Positions 23,020 through 32,799 of a DNA stretch of 64,000 nt are shown here, piece after piece. The notes beneath the pieces were generated by a model. It was not told the origin of the DNA and did no database searches. It was given only the letters and a program-made list of their open reading frames with translations. The first letter of the stretch is position 1. Each line of letters opens with the position of its first letter. The position numbers and the translations under genes are program-made. Source of the DNA: Merluccius polli (taxonomy: Eukaryota > Chordata > Actinopteri > Gadiformes > Merlucciidae); contig JAOPHQ010006259.1 in the NCBI GenBank assembly GCA_030340625.1, positions 525,001 to 589,000 on the forward strand. The letters run 5' to 3'.

Positions 23020-23160
23020 ATGGCAGACCTGTTGATTGTTTCTGCTTCTTATCAACCCATATTATTTGACAAAGAACATAAAAATTATAAAGACAATGGA
23101 CTGAAGGACATTGTGTGGAGTATCATCGCCGAACAACTTGGCTATCAGGGTAGTGAGTAG
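23020..23160 (+). pseudogene. MADF-type first exon of a Harbinger-like element
   Basis: ATG at 23,020 opens 46 codons. The first 30 residues include MADLLIVSASYQPILFDK and YKDNGLKDIVWSIIAEQLG. This matches the first half of a MADF domain (pattern LI..V...P.LwD...k.Y.d.......W..IA..lg), a helix-turn-helix DNA-binding fold found in Adf-1-like proteins and in the second gene of PIF/Harbinger transposons. The frame reaches AGG|GTAGTGAG at 23,147-23,157, a plausible splice donor inside the domain, then TAG. About 130 bp upstream, TTTCACACTGAACGCGA (22,888-22,904) resembles a Harbinger-type terminus. No second exon or transposase follows, so it is a truncated copy. The frame is too short to be noticed by a length cut-off. 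Confidence 0.6.
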
Positions 23161-23169
23161 CTTATGTAG

Positions 23170-23438
23170 TTTATAATAATAATGTGTATAATAATATGTA
23201 TTGTAATTAATATGTCCGAAACCAAAATTAGTTATTTTTTCAAGAAATTAAAATTAAACAAATTAAAAAAAACCAGGTGAAGGGAACAGCAGCTGGCGAT
23301 GCTGCTGCGCTCACTTGGCGCTTAATGAAACAGCAGGCGTGAAAACGGGACATGCTTGGTCAGGTAAAGTGGCGAGACAAAAATATAAACACACAAACGC
23401 AGACACCTGTCCTTCATTAATAGACCTTCCTTCAAAAC

Positions 23439-23470
<32 letters not shown>

Positions 23471-24600
23471 GACAGACACACACAATAATAGCCCCCCCCA
23501 CATCGCCATATGCGAATCCATACACCAGATTTATGCACGTATATTTAAATTTGGATTATTATTATTATTATTATTATTATTCAACATGTGCAGCCAAGAC
23601 ACAAATATAGTCCAAACAAACACAGAGACACAAACATACACACTCCTAGACACACAGTGGGCTCCAGCTGTGTCAAGGGGAAGGTGGTCTCGCTTGCCCA
23701 CCCCTCAATTATTCATGTTATCCAGCAAGGAGTTGGAGATGATATTTACTGTGACTTAGACCACACGCATGTGTTCAACACATGTGTCTTTTTCTTACGT
23801 GTTTGTGTTGGGTGTGTGTGTGTGTGTGTGCACATGCAGTATGGGTGTGTGTGTGTGTCTGTGTCTGTGTGTGTCTGTATTGTATTGCTGCATGTCTGTG
23901 CCTGCATGCCACATGTGTCCTTTGAGCAAGTTTGAGCAAGCGATCAACTGAGAACTGATCACACAGACCAACCACACACAGAGACCCCCCCCCCCCCCTC
24001 CCCCCCCGTGGACACATGTGAGCATGTGTGTGCACACACACAACAGACAAAGGCCTAAGCACAAAGCGATGAAGAGTAGGGAAACACGATTGCTCAGGAA
24101 AGAGTGACAGGAATAAGTGCGCGTGTGTGCGTGTGCGTGTGTGCGTGTGCATGCGTGCGTGCGTGTGTGCTTGTGAATGGGTGACACACTAGACCGAGTA
24201 GTGACATGAAGTGTGATTAAAACAGTGCCTGGGGGTCAGCAGCGGACCGGGCGCAGGGGAGGAGTGCAGCAGCCAATCAGGACCAGCGATACTAGTTTGC
24301 TGACTGTGCCCAACAGAGTAGTTAAGGAGATACTCCTACAGGTCCCCGGGGCGACCGGCTGCATGTGTCCCACATTTCACTCACTTCAGACACACACACA
24401 CGCACACACACACATACGCACACTCAAGACAGGGTGATATAATGATACGCGATGACACCAATGCACACATAGACCGACAGGCGTACTCTGCAGCATGTGC
24501 ACACTGTGGTGTTTCCTCCGGTCAAACCAATACAATATGGCTTGCTACATAGGGAGGTTAAAACAGGGGAAGAACAGACTAACCAATTATTCGTGATGAC
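23170..24600. other. Non-genic, AC/GT-rich stretch
   Basis: It contains (AC)n near 23,438-23,470, (ATT)n near 23,556-23,581, interrupted (GT)n at 23,812-23,880, C-runs at 23,986-24,007 and degenerate GT/GC at 24,118-24,175. No gene or element boundary is visible. Confidence 0.5.
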
Positions 24601-24606
24601 ATACTG

Positions 24607-24798
24607 TATTTCCTGAAGGTTCTGGTCCAGCCAGGGGAGAAGGTGTTGGTCCTTTGCACTCTATCACCCTATGAGGTGGTAGAGTGCAAAGGACCTGTGA
24701 AGTACAGGGTAACACAGCCAGGTAGGCAAAAGGACCACCAAATTTGGGGCCACCACTGGAAGAGGGATGGTGAAACCCCAGAAAAAGAAAATGGATGA
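24607..24798 (+). pseudogene. Gypsy (Ty3-like) integrase C-terminal remnant
   Basis: The frame reads LVQPGEKVLVL, then SPYEVVECKGPVKYRV, then TQPGRQKDHQIWGHHWKR, ending at TGA 24,796-24,798. This is the GPY/F region at the C-terminus of Metaviridae integrases (pattern GPYEVVExxGPVxYRVxxPGRxxxxQIYHVNLLKxW). About a dozen residues that normally sit between LVL and the GPY motif are absent; in their place lies a short segment that is the inverted copy of the downstream VVECKGP codons. The final VNLL motif is mutated. The remainder of pol is not present upstream. Confidence 0.7.
24648..24695. other. 21-bp stem, 6-nt loop hairpin inside integrase remnant
   Basis: Positions 24,648-24,668 pair with 24,675-24,695. 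20 of 21 pairs are Watson-Crick and the last would be G.U in RNA. The loop is CTATGA. It arose within the Gypsy integrase remnant, so it need not be a microRNA precursor. Confidence 0.85.
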
Positions 24799-24799
24799 G

Positions 24800-25090
24800 C
24801 CAGAGGACAAAGAGGGACCCGACGCGCTGCATTCGAGAGAGGCAGGCAGAGACACTTGGTTGGTTGGCCCCTCTCTATTGTATATCCGGTTGCCTCAGAA
24901 CAGACAGTGTTTCATTGTCTTGTTACCTTGTATTAATTTGTTCTCATCTTTATTGCCACGGAAGCCGGTAGAAGGAAGGAACGTTGCTAATAAACCGGAC
25001 TGGGAAGAATTTAAGTTGTTTTTCTCCACAACACTTTTCCCTATCATTTGAAATAAATGGACTTAAAGTTGGCTTCATCCGCAAATGCCT
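24800..25090 (+). mobile_element. Probable 3' end of the Gypsy relic
   Basis: AT/T-rich non-coding DNA directly follows the integrase stop and contains an AATAAA signal at about 24,989. This is where a 3' LTR should be. No TG...CA boundary or target duplication could be fixed. Confidence 0.35.
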
Positions 25091-25135
25091 GACGTCCTCC
25101 TCATTTCTCCCACATGGTCAGCTTCATAGAGCTAG

Positions 25136-25139
25136 ACAC

Positions 25140-25177
<38 letters not shown>

Positions 25178-25345
25178 AAGCAGCATGTTGAATCCAGATG
25201 TTACATACACACACACACACACACACATGCTCACAAAGCAGCACACACACACACTCACCCTGCAGTATGGTTATTTTCACACACATTACAATCACTCGAG
25301 ACACTCAAACACACACAGGCACACACACGTCATGTGTTTTAAGGG
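25136..25345. repeat. Cluster of (AC)n microsatellites
   Basis: Pure (AC)n at 25,136-25,172 and 25,205-25,227, with shorter AC patches to 25,330. The phrase CTCACAAAGCAGCA recurs between tracts, so the cluster grew partly by duplication of a larger unit. Confidence 0.9.
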
Positions 25346-25520
25346 GCATGTCCTTTCTAATTAAGCTGAATGTAAGTATGTAGTGGGGTGAACTGCATTA
25401 AAGCACCAAATGCACATGCAGATATTAATATGAATAATATGATTAATATGAATAAGTAGAGGGTATGCATGTGTGTGTGTGTGTGTTTGTGCATGCACAT
25501 CATGTGAATGCATGTGCATT

Positions 25521-25521
<1 letters not shown>

Positions 25522-25551
<30 letters not shown>
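25522..25551. repeat. (GA)n microsatellite
   Basis: A pure GA tract of 15 copies. Confidence 0.95.
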
Positions 25552-25554
<3 letters not shown>

Positions 25555-25559
25555 ATTAT

Positions 25560-26860
25560 ATAGCTCTTGCAACGCCAGCTCCGAGCTAGATATTATCTTG
25601 TATATGAAGTTATGCAAATCAGAATCCAATTAGGAATATGGAAAAGTGCCAGCCGTTAAGATGTTGGGTTAAAGAGGGCAGACAGGAAGGCACAATGAGT
25701 CGGGGCGCGGAAGCCAAGAGTCAAGTCACAATGCTCATCTCTAACTTGTTTTACTCTCCCCGGTTTTCCCTGCATTCATGGTGAGCTCCTTTTGTACGCA
25801 GCATCTGCTGACTCAAATCCAAAGCAAAAGCCTTTCGTCGTTTGCCTTGAATGACCTTGAAAGGCACAATGGGGAGTTTTGTGTAAAACACTGTTTGGGA
25901 GAGAAGAGGTACGCGATTAATAATCCATTAGACTAACGCTGGGGGCTGCTTGGCACTGCGGAGCCCAGCAGCAGAAGCAGCAGAAGCACAGTGTGTATGT
26001 GGGTGGGTGGGTGGGGGGGGGGGGACATCCCATTGGTCCTTTGACAGCTGTGACAGCCAATGAGTTTTCAACAAGCAATCAGATATCAATCAATGTGCAC
26101 TTTATGGGATAATACTACTTTTTCACTATTATTTCCTTTACTTTCACTTCTTTTCATAACATATTTTGATAGGATTAGAAAAGTAATATTACATGCAAGA
26201 CACCTAAAACAAAACACATAATAGTGGGTTGGTTCGGTGCAACGTATGGTCCATATTGCTATCAACTTACTTAACTCACTTACTACATGTCCAATGAGTT
26301 GTGCAAATAAAAAACAAACTGTATCGAGGGGAATGATTCCTGTATGAGAGAATTCATATATAATGGCTGTGGCACATTCTATTGTGGTGATAGAGCTAGG
26401 ACTCATATTGTTCCTTGTTAAATTGTTTTACAGGGTTTGACATAAGTAATCACTAAAGTAAGTAAAGTTGAAATCTCTTCTTGCCGTATCAGCACTTTTA
26501 TTGTTGCAGTCACGACAGGTGCTCTCCCACAGAGAAGAATTTGAATAACTGCTTGAGCTTTCCATCACCATGCTATTAGGTACAGACAAATGTCCTAATT
26601 ACTGCCATAATTACAATGTCTCTCAGATTAATGCTCAGGTGCAACGTTTTAATCATCATTCAAACACATCTGGAAGATGTGAACAATAACCATATCAGAC
26701 ACATTGTAGGCTAAACAACCAACTTCCTGCCTGCTTATATGTTTCACATGTTCACACATTTCAAAAGCCAAACAAACAAAGAAATTAAATATAAATAGGA
26801 GCTGGCTAATTTCAAGTCACCAGCCAGTCATTACCATGTTGACAGCTGTTTTTTTGTATC
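25560..26860. other. Non-genic, unique-looking DNA; candidate conserved non-coding
   Basis: The part about 25,560-26,090 is non-repetitive and evenly composed with TAAT, TGACAG and CCAAT-like motifs, which in a fish gene desert could be a regulatory element. A short G-run lies at 26,013-26,024. No coding exon is visible. Confidence 0.35.
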
Positions 26861-26877
26861 TCAGCTGACTGTTTCAG

Positions 26878-27110
26878 AACCATGGACAGCTACAGTGGCC
26901 AGGTGGTCTGTTCCAGAGCCATGGACAGCGTCACAGTGAACAGATAGTCTGTTTCATCACCATGGACAGCTACACAGTGAACAGCTAGCCTGCTTCAGCA
27001 CCATGGACAGCGTCATAGTGAACAGCGACTTTGTCAGCTAGTCACAAGCTACACAGTAGACAGCTACTCAGTGGACACCACACTGTTTCAGCACCATGGG
27101 TAGCTACACT
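26878..27110. repeat. Degenerate 41-bp minisatellite with alternating units
   Basis: ACCATGGACAGC-type unit starts fall near 26,880, 26,919, 26,960, 27,001 and 27,094 (periods 39-41, then a decayed gap). Successive units alternate CAGCTACA and CAGCGTCA, so the larger period is about 82 bp. Confidence 0.7.
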
Positions 27111-27114
27111 TTAC

Positions 27115-28140
27115 TCCAGGCCATCATCAGGATTGTGGTTGCATCAAAAATGCATACTAAATAGCAGGCGAGAATAGTATAATAAAAGTACCCGGACCGC
27201 AAACTATTTCCGGCGAAATTGCTAGTGTGTGAACTAGGGACTACGTTGCTTGGATAACCCACAATGCATTTAGATATACTCAATCTCAACCATAGATACC
27301 AATCGAACCGAAACCCTGCGACACCGTAGCACGTGCACAAAATTGCATACTTTTGGTTCATACTGATAGTATGCCAGAAAACAGTACACATATGTAGCAT
27401 GTAGGACACGTAGTATACAGTTTCTGGTGTAACCCATGATAACAGTGTCATGATAACTCCAGGCTCCCCAACCCATTGACGAGATTATGCAGCAAAATAT
27501 TCTGTATCTATTTTTCAATTGGTTGGATGATGGAAGTCTAGACGATTTAACCTTATCTTGGTGTCCCTCAAGTAACCAGCAGTTTTTTGTTCACTGCTTT
27601 GCCCGCCAGCTACTTTTTCAATAGGAGTAAATTGAATAAAATTAGATAAACTTATGCTGGACTATGATCTTGAGCCACAAAAATCTATGTGGTTTCTGAT
27701 CATACATATATACATAGTAAACCAACAGAGGGACATGTAGAAAAGACCATTTTCTACATGAGGATGAAGCCGTGTAACATAGATTTTTCCCCACACTGCA
27801 TATCAAATCAAGAACAGTGTGGGAAAAAAAAGTGATTCCGATTTTTGAACTTCGGATAATTTAGCTCTTGCTTCTTTTCATTCCTTCTTTGGCTTGGAGA
27901 CCTGGACCTGTCTGTTCTGGCTTGGACACCTGTCTGTCCTGTGAAGTGTGCATCTGCTCAGGGCTGCCATGTTGCAGCCTCTGGGTTCTGTCCACACGGA
28001 CGTAGCGGTCCAAGAGGCCACTGCCTCTATTGCTACACTATTGATTAGGCCTCTCTGTGAGGGCATCTTGGCCCAACATGAGACACATACAGAAGGCAAG
28101 ATAGGAGGGCCGGGGAGGTGAAGGGAAGTGTTTTGTGTAA
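27115..28140. other. Non-genic stretch
   Basis: Segment 27,120-27,440 contains several GCATACT/AGTATGC-type words in both orientations, as seen in some fish MITEs, but I cannot define ends. The remainder is unique-looking. Confidence 0.35.
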
Positions 28141-28144
28141 ATGT

Positions 28145-28208
<64 letters not shown>
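28145..28208. repeat. (GA)n microsatellite
   Basis: A GA tract of about 32 copies with one AAA interruption, followed by a (GT)n at 28,287-28,313. Together they underlie a long spurious open frame on the minus strand (28,038-29,105). Confidence 0.95.
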
Positions 28209-28211
<3 letters not shown>

Positions 28212-28286
28212 TGTGTGTGTAAAGGTGTGTGTGAGAGCACGAGAGATAATGTGTGAGTGTGTGTGTGACTGGATCAGAGACAGAGA

Positions 28287-28313
<27 letters not shown>
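28287..28313. repeat. (GT)n microsatellite
   Basis: A pure GT tract next to the (GA)n. Confidence 0.9.
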
Positions 28314-28317
<4 letters not shown>

Positions 28318-28503
28318 TGTGCGTACGTGATCATATGTGTGTACATCGAAAATAATGACAGTGAGAACCAGGGGAGAACACAGGGGTGTGTGAGTGAAAG
28401 CTGGGATGAAGCCGTGTGTGTGTGTATCATGTGCTCAACAGAGAGAATAAATGAAGACAGAGGTATGTGCAGGCAGGACGAGGTGTCTGCTAGAGGTAGA
28501 GCC

Positions 28504-28526
28504 GGGGGGGGGGGGGGGGGGGGGGG
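28504..28526. repeat. Poly-G run (23 G)
   Basis: An uninterrupted G23. Confidence 0.9.
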
Positions 28527-28722
28527 CCTTATGTGGACAGACTGGAGGTGGAAGCCATAGGGTTCGAAGCAGAAACACACACTGTGTATTAATACATCTC
28601 CCAAAGCGAGCATACCAAGTAAAAAAAAAAAGTACAATAATAACGAGTAGACGGCTCTCCAGACATTCGGAGGTCTAAAGCGTGATGGGAAGGTGAAGTG
28701 TGTATCCAAGAGCTGAGGACGC

Positions 28723-28724
<2 letters not shown>

Positions 28725-28771
<47 letters not shown>
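28725..28771. repeat. (AC)n microsatellite
   Basis: A pure AC tract of about 23 copies. Confidence 0.95.
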
Positions 28772-28773
<2 letters not shown>

Positions 28774-28779
28774 CTCACA

Positions 28780-29830
28780 CACACACGCATTGTTCTCCCA
28801 AAGGTCAATCCGGGCGAAAATGGAATTGCAGAACAGGAGCAAGGCGGGCATAAAGGGAGGGGAACGAATAGATTTGGGTTTGTTTCTTTATTCTCCCTTG
28901 CAACCGGGGACAAAACAAAGACAAACAAGCAACAATGAATCCTCTCCATTGCAGAGTCATATGTGGCGGTAATACAGGGAAATAAAAGCAGATAAAGCCA
29001 GCTGGGAGGGGTGAGGGTCAACCTGTCGATAGAATGCACAACACCAGTTGGACTTTGGGAACAGAGAAACATATGAAACAGTACCCCCAGTACCCCCCCC
29101 CCCACTGCCCCAAAGAGGTCAATTCCACTACATTGATTTTTTTACTCTTTGATTTTCCTTTATTTTCTATCTTTATCCTTCGGTCAATAGTCTTGAACAT
29201 TTTATACCCCCAGTTCTCCAACACCAGAGCTCTAGGATATACCGTACTTTACCACCACACACAGTCCCACCACAGGGCTGCTTTATCCTCCCTCCCACCC
29301 GCTCCCGTTGGCCACACAGACAAAGCAAACACAGATATATTAGATGTTCTTGAAACCCACAGAGCTTCTCGGGCAAAAAAAACACAAATTGATAAAGAGT
29401 GCACGCAGCATTTCACAGAGAGAGGTACACTTTCAATTGCCTTTGTATGCATTTGATTTGGCACATTCAATATGATATTCATTTACCATACAATGATGAT
29501 ACTTTGTTTATATTTTCTCTCGCTCTTTTACCAGAGGAAAACAAACCAATTTACACATCATCACATATTGCTTGGAAAGTGAAACAGCTGGATACCTCCC
29601 CACCAAAAATGTTGCTAAGTCGCCCACCCACCCGCCACACCCCCCGCAGGCTGAGAGAGGATCATGAATTGTAACGTTATCCCGGTCTGCAGAAACTCAA
29701 TTTTCGTTCTCTTACTTCCTATGAGCTGTGTACGCCAGTTAACAGTCCCCGGAGCGAGTACAATAACAACATGAAAAGAAGAACAACAACAAAGACAAGT
29801 AGAAACAGATATATCCTATCGGAAGTCCCT
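28780..29830. other. Non-genic stretch
   Basis: Unique-looking DNA with a C-run near 29,093-29,103; no gene or repeat is recognised. Confidence 0.45.
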
Positions 29831-29841
29831 CCCTCTCTTTC

Positions 29842-29900
29842 TAACAAATGTACTTATTGTAAGTCGCTTTGGACAAAAGCGTCTGCTAAATGCCCTAAAT
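29842..29900 (+). repeat. Fish retroposon 3' tail (GTAAGTCGCTTTGGAC motif)
   Basis: GTAAGTCGCTTTGGACAAAA (29,859 on) followed by GCGTCTGCTAAATG is the widely dispersed teleost retroposon tail. The upstream body is not recognisable, so this is probably a 5'-truncated LINE or SINE copy. Confidence 0.65.
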
Positions 29901-29929
29901 CTAATCTTCCGCATCTCGCCCCTAAGCCC

Positions 29930-30330
29930 ATGTAACTGAAACGGATATCGCTCCCTCCTAAGCGTGCTGGAAAGTCCCGCCCTCTCTCTCTCTCTCTCGC
30001 CGATAACGCAGTTGAAGCCTCCCGTCCCAGGCGTCCCGTTGTGAGATGAAAACGCCTGGGAACGAGATGACACCGACCCCCTGACCCTCACTCCCAGCCC
30101 TTCCGACCGCTGACCCACGTGACACAACGACTATACTACACGTATATTGCGACGACCAATCAGAAAGCGGGGGTTGACGGTGGTGTGATAGGGGACTGAA
30201 TGGGGAGGGAGGGGTGAGTGATTCATGCCTCTGACTCATCCGTTAATTTATAACGCTGTGAGGCGCACAACGCAGCTTGACCCACTTTGATTTGAATATC
30301 AAAAATAAATTATGGATATGTATTCTTTAA
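29930..30330. other. Possible regulatory segment (CCAAT, CACGTG)
   Basis: A moderately GC-rich, CpG-containing, non-repetitive segment with CACGTG at about 30,115 and GACCAATCAG at about 30,154. These motifs occur in promoters, but no TATA, exon or transcript evidence accompanies them. Confidence 0.25.
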
Positions 30331-30495
30331 GAAGCTATGGGACATTCAAGGAAGAAAGGCGGGTGGGGTGTGGGGCTGCTGGCACAGACACAGACTTTCT
30401 GCAAGTTTGGAACAAAACAGGTGCCCCACTGGCTTGAAAGCTCATGGGTTAATTAAAAGGAAAAATGATTGAAGAATAGTTTGGGCTACAATTCA

Positions 30496-30517
30496 CCCCC
30501 CCCCCCCCCCCCCCCCC
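30496..30517. repeat. Poly-C run (22 C)
   Basis: An uninterrupted C22. Confidence 0.9.
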
Positions 30518-30599
30518 TCCACTGCCAGCTCCATTGTACTTTTTTCCCCCAGTCCCTCCAGAATCAAACTACACCCCTGGAAATGCTGAAGGCTCTCTT

Positions 30600-30695
30600 A
30601 TAGACACACACAAACAAACACACAAACACACACACACACACACAGCCCTGGAAATGCTAATGTCCCCTCCACAGACAGCCCCCACCCCCCTAGAT

Positions 30696-30727
<32 letters not shown>

Positions 30728-30840
30728 CCACCTCCCCAAATCTACACGCCCCCGCACACAATCATACACAGTCATGAATACATACAAATACCCATGCACG
30801 CACACATCATCTTCCACACACACACACACACAAAAACTCA
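30600..30840. repeat. Cluster of imperfect (AC)n tracts
   Basis: AC tracts at about 30,603-30,644, 30,694-30,723 and 30,816-30,832, with CCCTGGAAATGCT occurring twice (30,576 and 30,645). This suggests duplication of a 70-bp unit around the AC tract. Confidence 0.8.
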
Positions 30841-31166
30841 ACACATAACCACACCTCTACCCGGCTTTTTTGGCGTAACAATGAAAAGGAGGCAGATGTA
30901 GAACAAGGAGTCTGCGTTCTGACGATTCTTCTGAGCTCTGTGGCCGGGGGGTGGATGTTTGCCAAAGATTGCAAGGCACAGAAGAAAACAAGATGATGCG
31001 CAACGAGAGGAGGAGGAGGAGGAGGAAGAAGGGAGGGGGGGGGGGGGGGGCTCAAAGCATAACCCTTTGAGCTATTTATAGTGACACGGCTTCAAAGATA
31101 CGTTTGCACCCGCTGGGCCCACAAGACGAGATTCTTTTCCAATAATTAGATGTATTTTCCAACGGG

Positions 31167-31262
31167 ACGCCCCGGTGGCTTAGTCAACAGATGTGCAAGA
31201 CATGGGACTTCTGCCTGAAACGCTTCAAACCCATGCTGATTCACTGTGGCAATTTATTTTAA
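31167..31262 (+). repeat. tRNA-like SINE relic
   Basis: CCCCGGTGGCTTAGTCAACA (A-box-like TGGCTTAGT) followed by CTTCAAACCCATGCTGATTC (B-box-like TTCAAACCC) has the spacing of a tRNA-derived SINE head. No tRNA fold could be completed, and the 3' body ends in an AATTTATTTTAAAA tail. Confidence 0.55.
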
Positions 31263-31601
31263 AAGGCTGGTCTATTCACTCACCCCCCCCCCCCCCCCCT
31301 CCCCCCCACCTCCACAATATTAATATAGGGATATTCAATATCAGTATCCAGTGCGGCTATTAGTGGTCTGGAGCACACTATCATACGACAGTATGTCAAT
31401 ACAGTGTAAAATTTCCAGTCTTTGCGGTGTTCGTTTAAGTCGGTGTAGGGTCACAGTACACACCCATAATAACACCGCTGCGGTATTTAACAAATGGCGC
31501 TGGTAAAGAGAAGCAAATGGCGAGAGGTGTAGCATGCTTGTTTCATTGGACTCCATTTCTAGCCGAGGTAATTGCAGCGCTACACTCGTTTACACACGCA
31601 C

Positions 31602-31606
<5 letters not shown>

Positions 31607-31634
<28 letters not shown>
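31607..31634. repeat. (AC)n microsatellite
   Basis: A pure AC tract with ACACGC shoulders. Confidence 0.9.
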
Positions 31635-31640
<6 letters not shown>

Positions 31641-31715
31641 GAAACACACTAGAGTGCAGCCTAACATGATTAGTCTGATGGCTCATGTACGGGCGGGATG
31701 GAGGGAGGGAGGGAG

Positions 31716-31823
31716 GAGCGAGAGCAAGAGCGAGAGCAAGAGCGAGAGCAAGAGCGAGAGCAAGAGCGAGAGCAAGAGCGAGAGCAAGAGCGAGAGTGCG
31801 CGAGAGAGAAAGAGACCGAGAGC

Positions 31824-31861
<38 letters not shown>
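31716..31861. repeat. 12-bp GAGCAAGAGCGA repeat passing into (GA)n
   Basis: About 6.7 exact copies of GAGCAAGAGCGA (31,716-31,796) followed by GA-rich DNA and pure (GA)n at 31,831-31,861. It gives spurious ESK and RA repeat frames in all readings. Confidence 0.95.
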
Positions 31862-31863
<2 letters not shown>

Positions 31864-32046
31864 CCACTCTTAAGTGGTATCACTCATGAAGTCGCTGTGA
31901 TCTATCCGCCTTAGTCGTACTTAAGACCTTCCCAATGCTGAGGGTGAAATGTACCCTTCCATCTCTTTACTCCTCGGGACCTTAAGATCACCAGCTCTGA
32001 TTTGATTGCAGGGGTGGGGACCATATGTTATTTATTTAAAAGGCTG

Positions 32047-32067
32047 TGGTGTGTGTGTGTGTGTGTG

Positions 32068-32112
<45 letters not shown>
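32047..32112. repeat. (GT)n(AT)n compound microsatellite
   Basis: GT at 32,047-32,069 passes into AT at 32,072-32,112, 68 bp upstream of the hAT transposase pseudogene. Confidence 0.95.
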
Positions 32113-32114
<2 letters not shown>

Positions 32115-32179
32115 CTGCATACTCTCTGTGCACGCCCCAACATCTGTATCTGCTGTGGCAAAAAGTTTGGAGAGCTAAA

Positions 32180-32799
32180 ATGTCGTCCACATTAAAAAGG
32201 CCAAAGGTAGACAATGAAAATCAACAATTCAACAAGGAGTGGACTGTGAAATATCTATTTAGTAATGTGGGATCAAAGCCCATATGTTTGATCTGCAGCG
32301 AGGCTATCGCAGTAACAAAATAATACAATCTGAGAAGGCACCGCATCACATATCACTCACTTCATTGGAACACATCTGATTGGTTCAGATGCTCGTCGAA
32401 TCAAAGTGCAGAGCCTAGAGGTAGCTGTAATGACCCGGTCCTGTTCAGAACAAGAGAACAATAGCCTCCCTCCGTGTTGCATGCATTCTTGGTAAAAAAA
32501 AAAGAGAAAGAAAACCTTCACAGATTCTGAAACGGTGAAAGACTGCATGCTAGCTGTCCTTGAAGATGTAGTGACCGATGATAAGGGGAAGAAAAAAGTA
32601 ATTTTGTCTAGCAGAAAAATGCCAATGTCCAACACAACAACGGTCAAGAGTCGAAGCTCTTGCAACAGATGTATTTGAAACCCTTTTGGATAAGTTAAAA
32701 CAAGCAGAGGTGTTGTCGCTGGATGTCGACAAGTCAACAGACCGCAGCGATGTAGCAGAGTTGTGCATGTATGGACGATTCTTTAATGGAGACTTCTGA
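32180..32799 (+). pseudogene. hAT transposase pseudogene (GTF2IRD2/ZBED-like), truncated
   Basis: hAT transposases cut and paste DNA with a BED zinc finger and an RNase H-like DDE core. ATG 32,180 opens MSSTLKRPKVDNENQQF, then EWTVKYLF, then the BED-type CLIC motif (32,285 on), followed by a stop at 32,321-32,323 and RRHRITYH, which supplies the second half of the finger. After a gap and frame change the frame reads KTFTDSETVKDCMLAVLEDV (32,512 on) and RKMPMSNTTTVKSR. A second frame change gives VEALATDVFETLLDKLKQAE and LSLDVDKSTD..DVAELCMYGRFFNGDF, ending at TGA 32,797-32,799. The DxSTD motif holds the first catalytic Asp of the hAT core. The second Asp, Glu and dimerisation domains are missing. 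At least one stop and two frameshifts make it a pseudogene. I place it closest to the GTF2IRD2-like lineage from the KxxxDNENRxFxxEW start. Confidence 0.8.

Noticed and set aside
24648..24695. Possible microRNA precursor
   Set aside because: The hairpin lies within a Gypsy integrase remnant and is explained by local inverted duplication; no flanking precursor structure is visible.
28038..29105. 355-codon open frame on the minus strand, the longest in the window
   Set aside because: It runs through (GA)n, (GT)n, (AC)n and a G23 run and is made of Ser-Leu, Cys-Val and Thr-His repeats with no domain; it is a microsatellite artefact.
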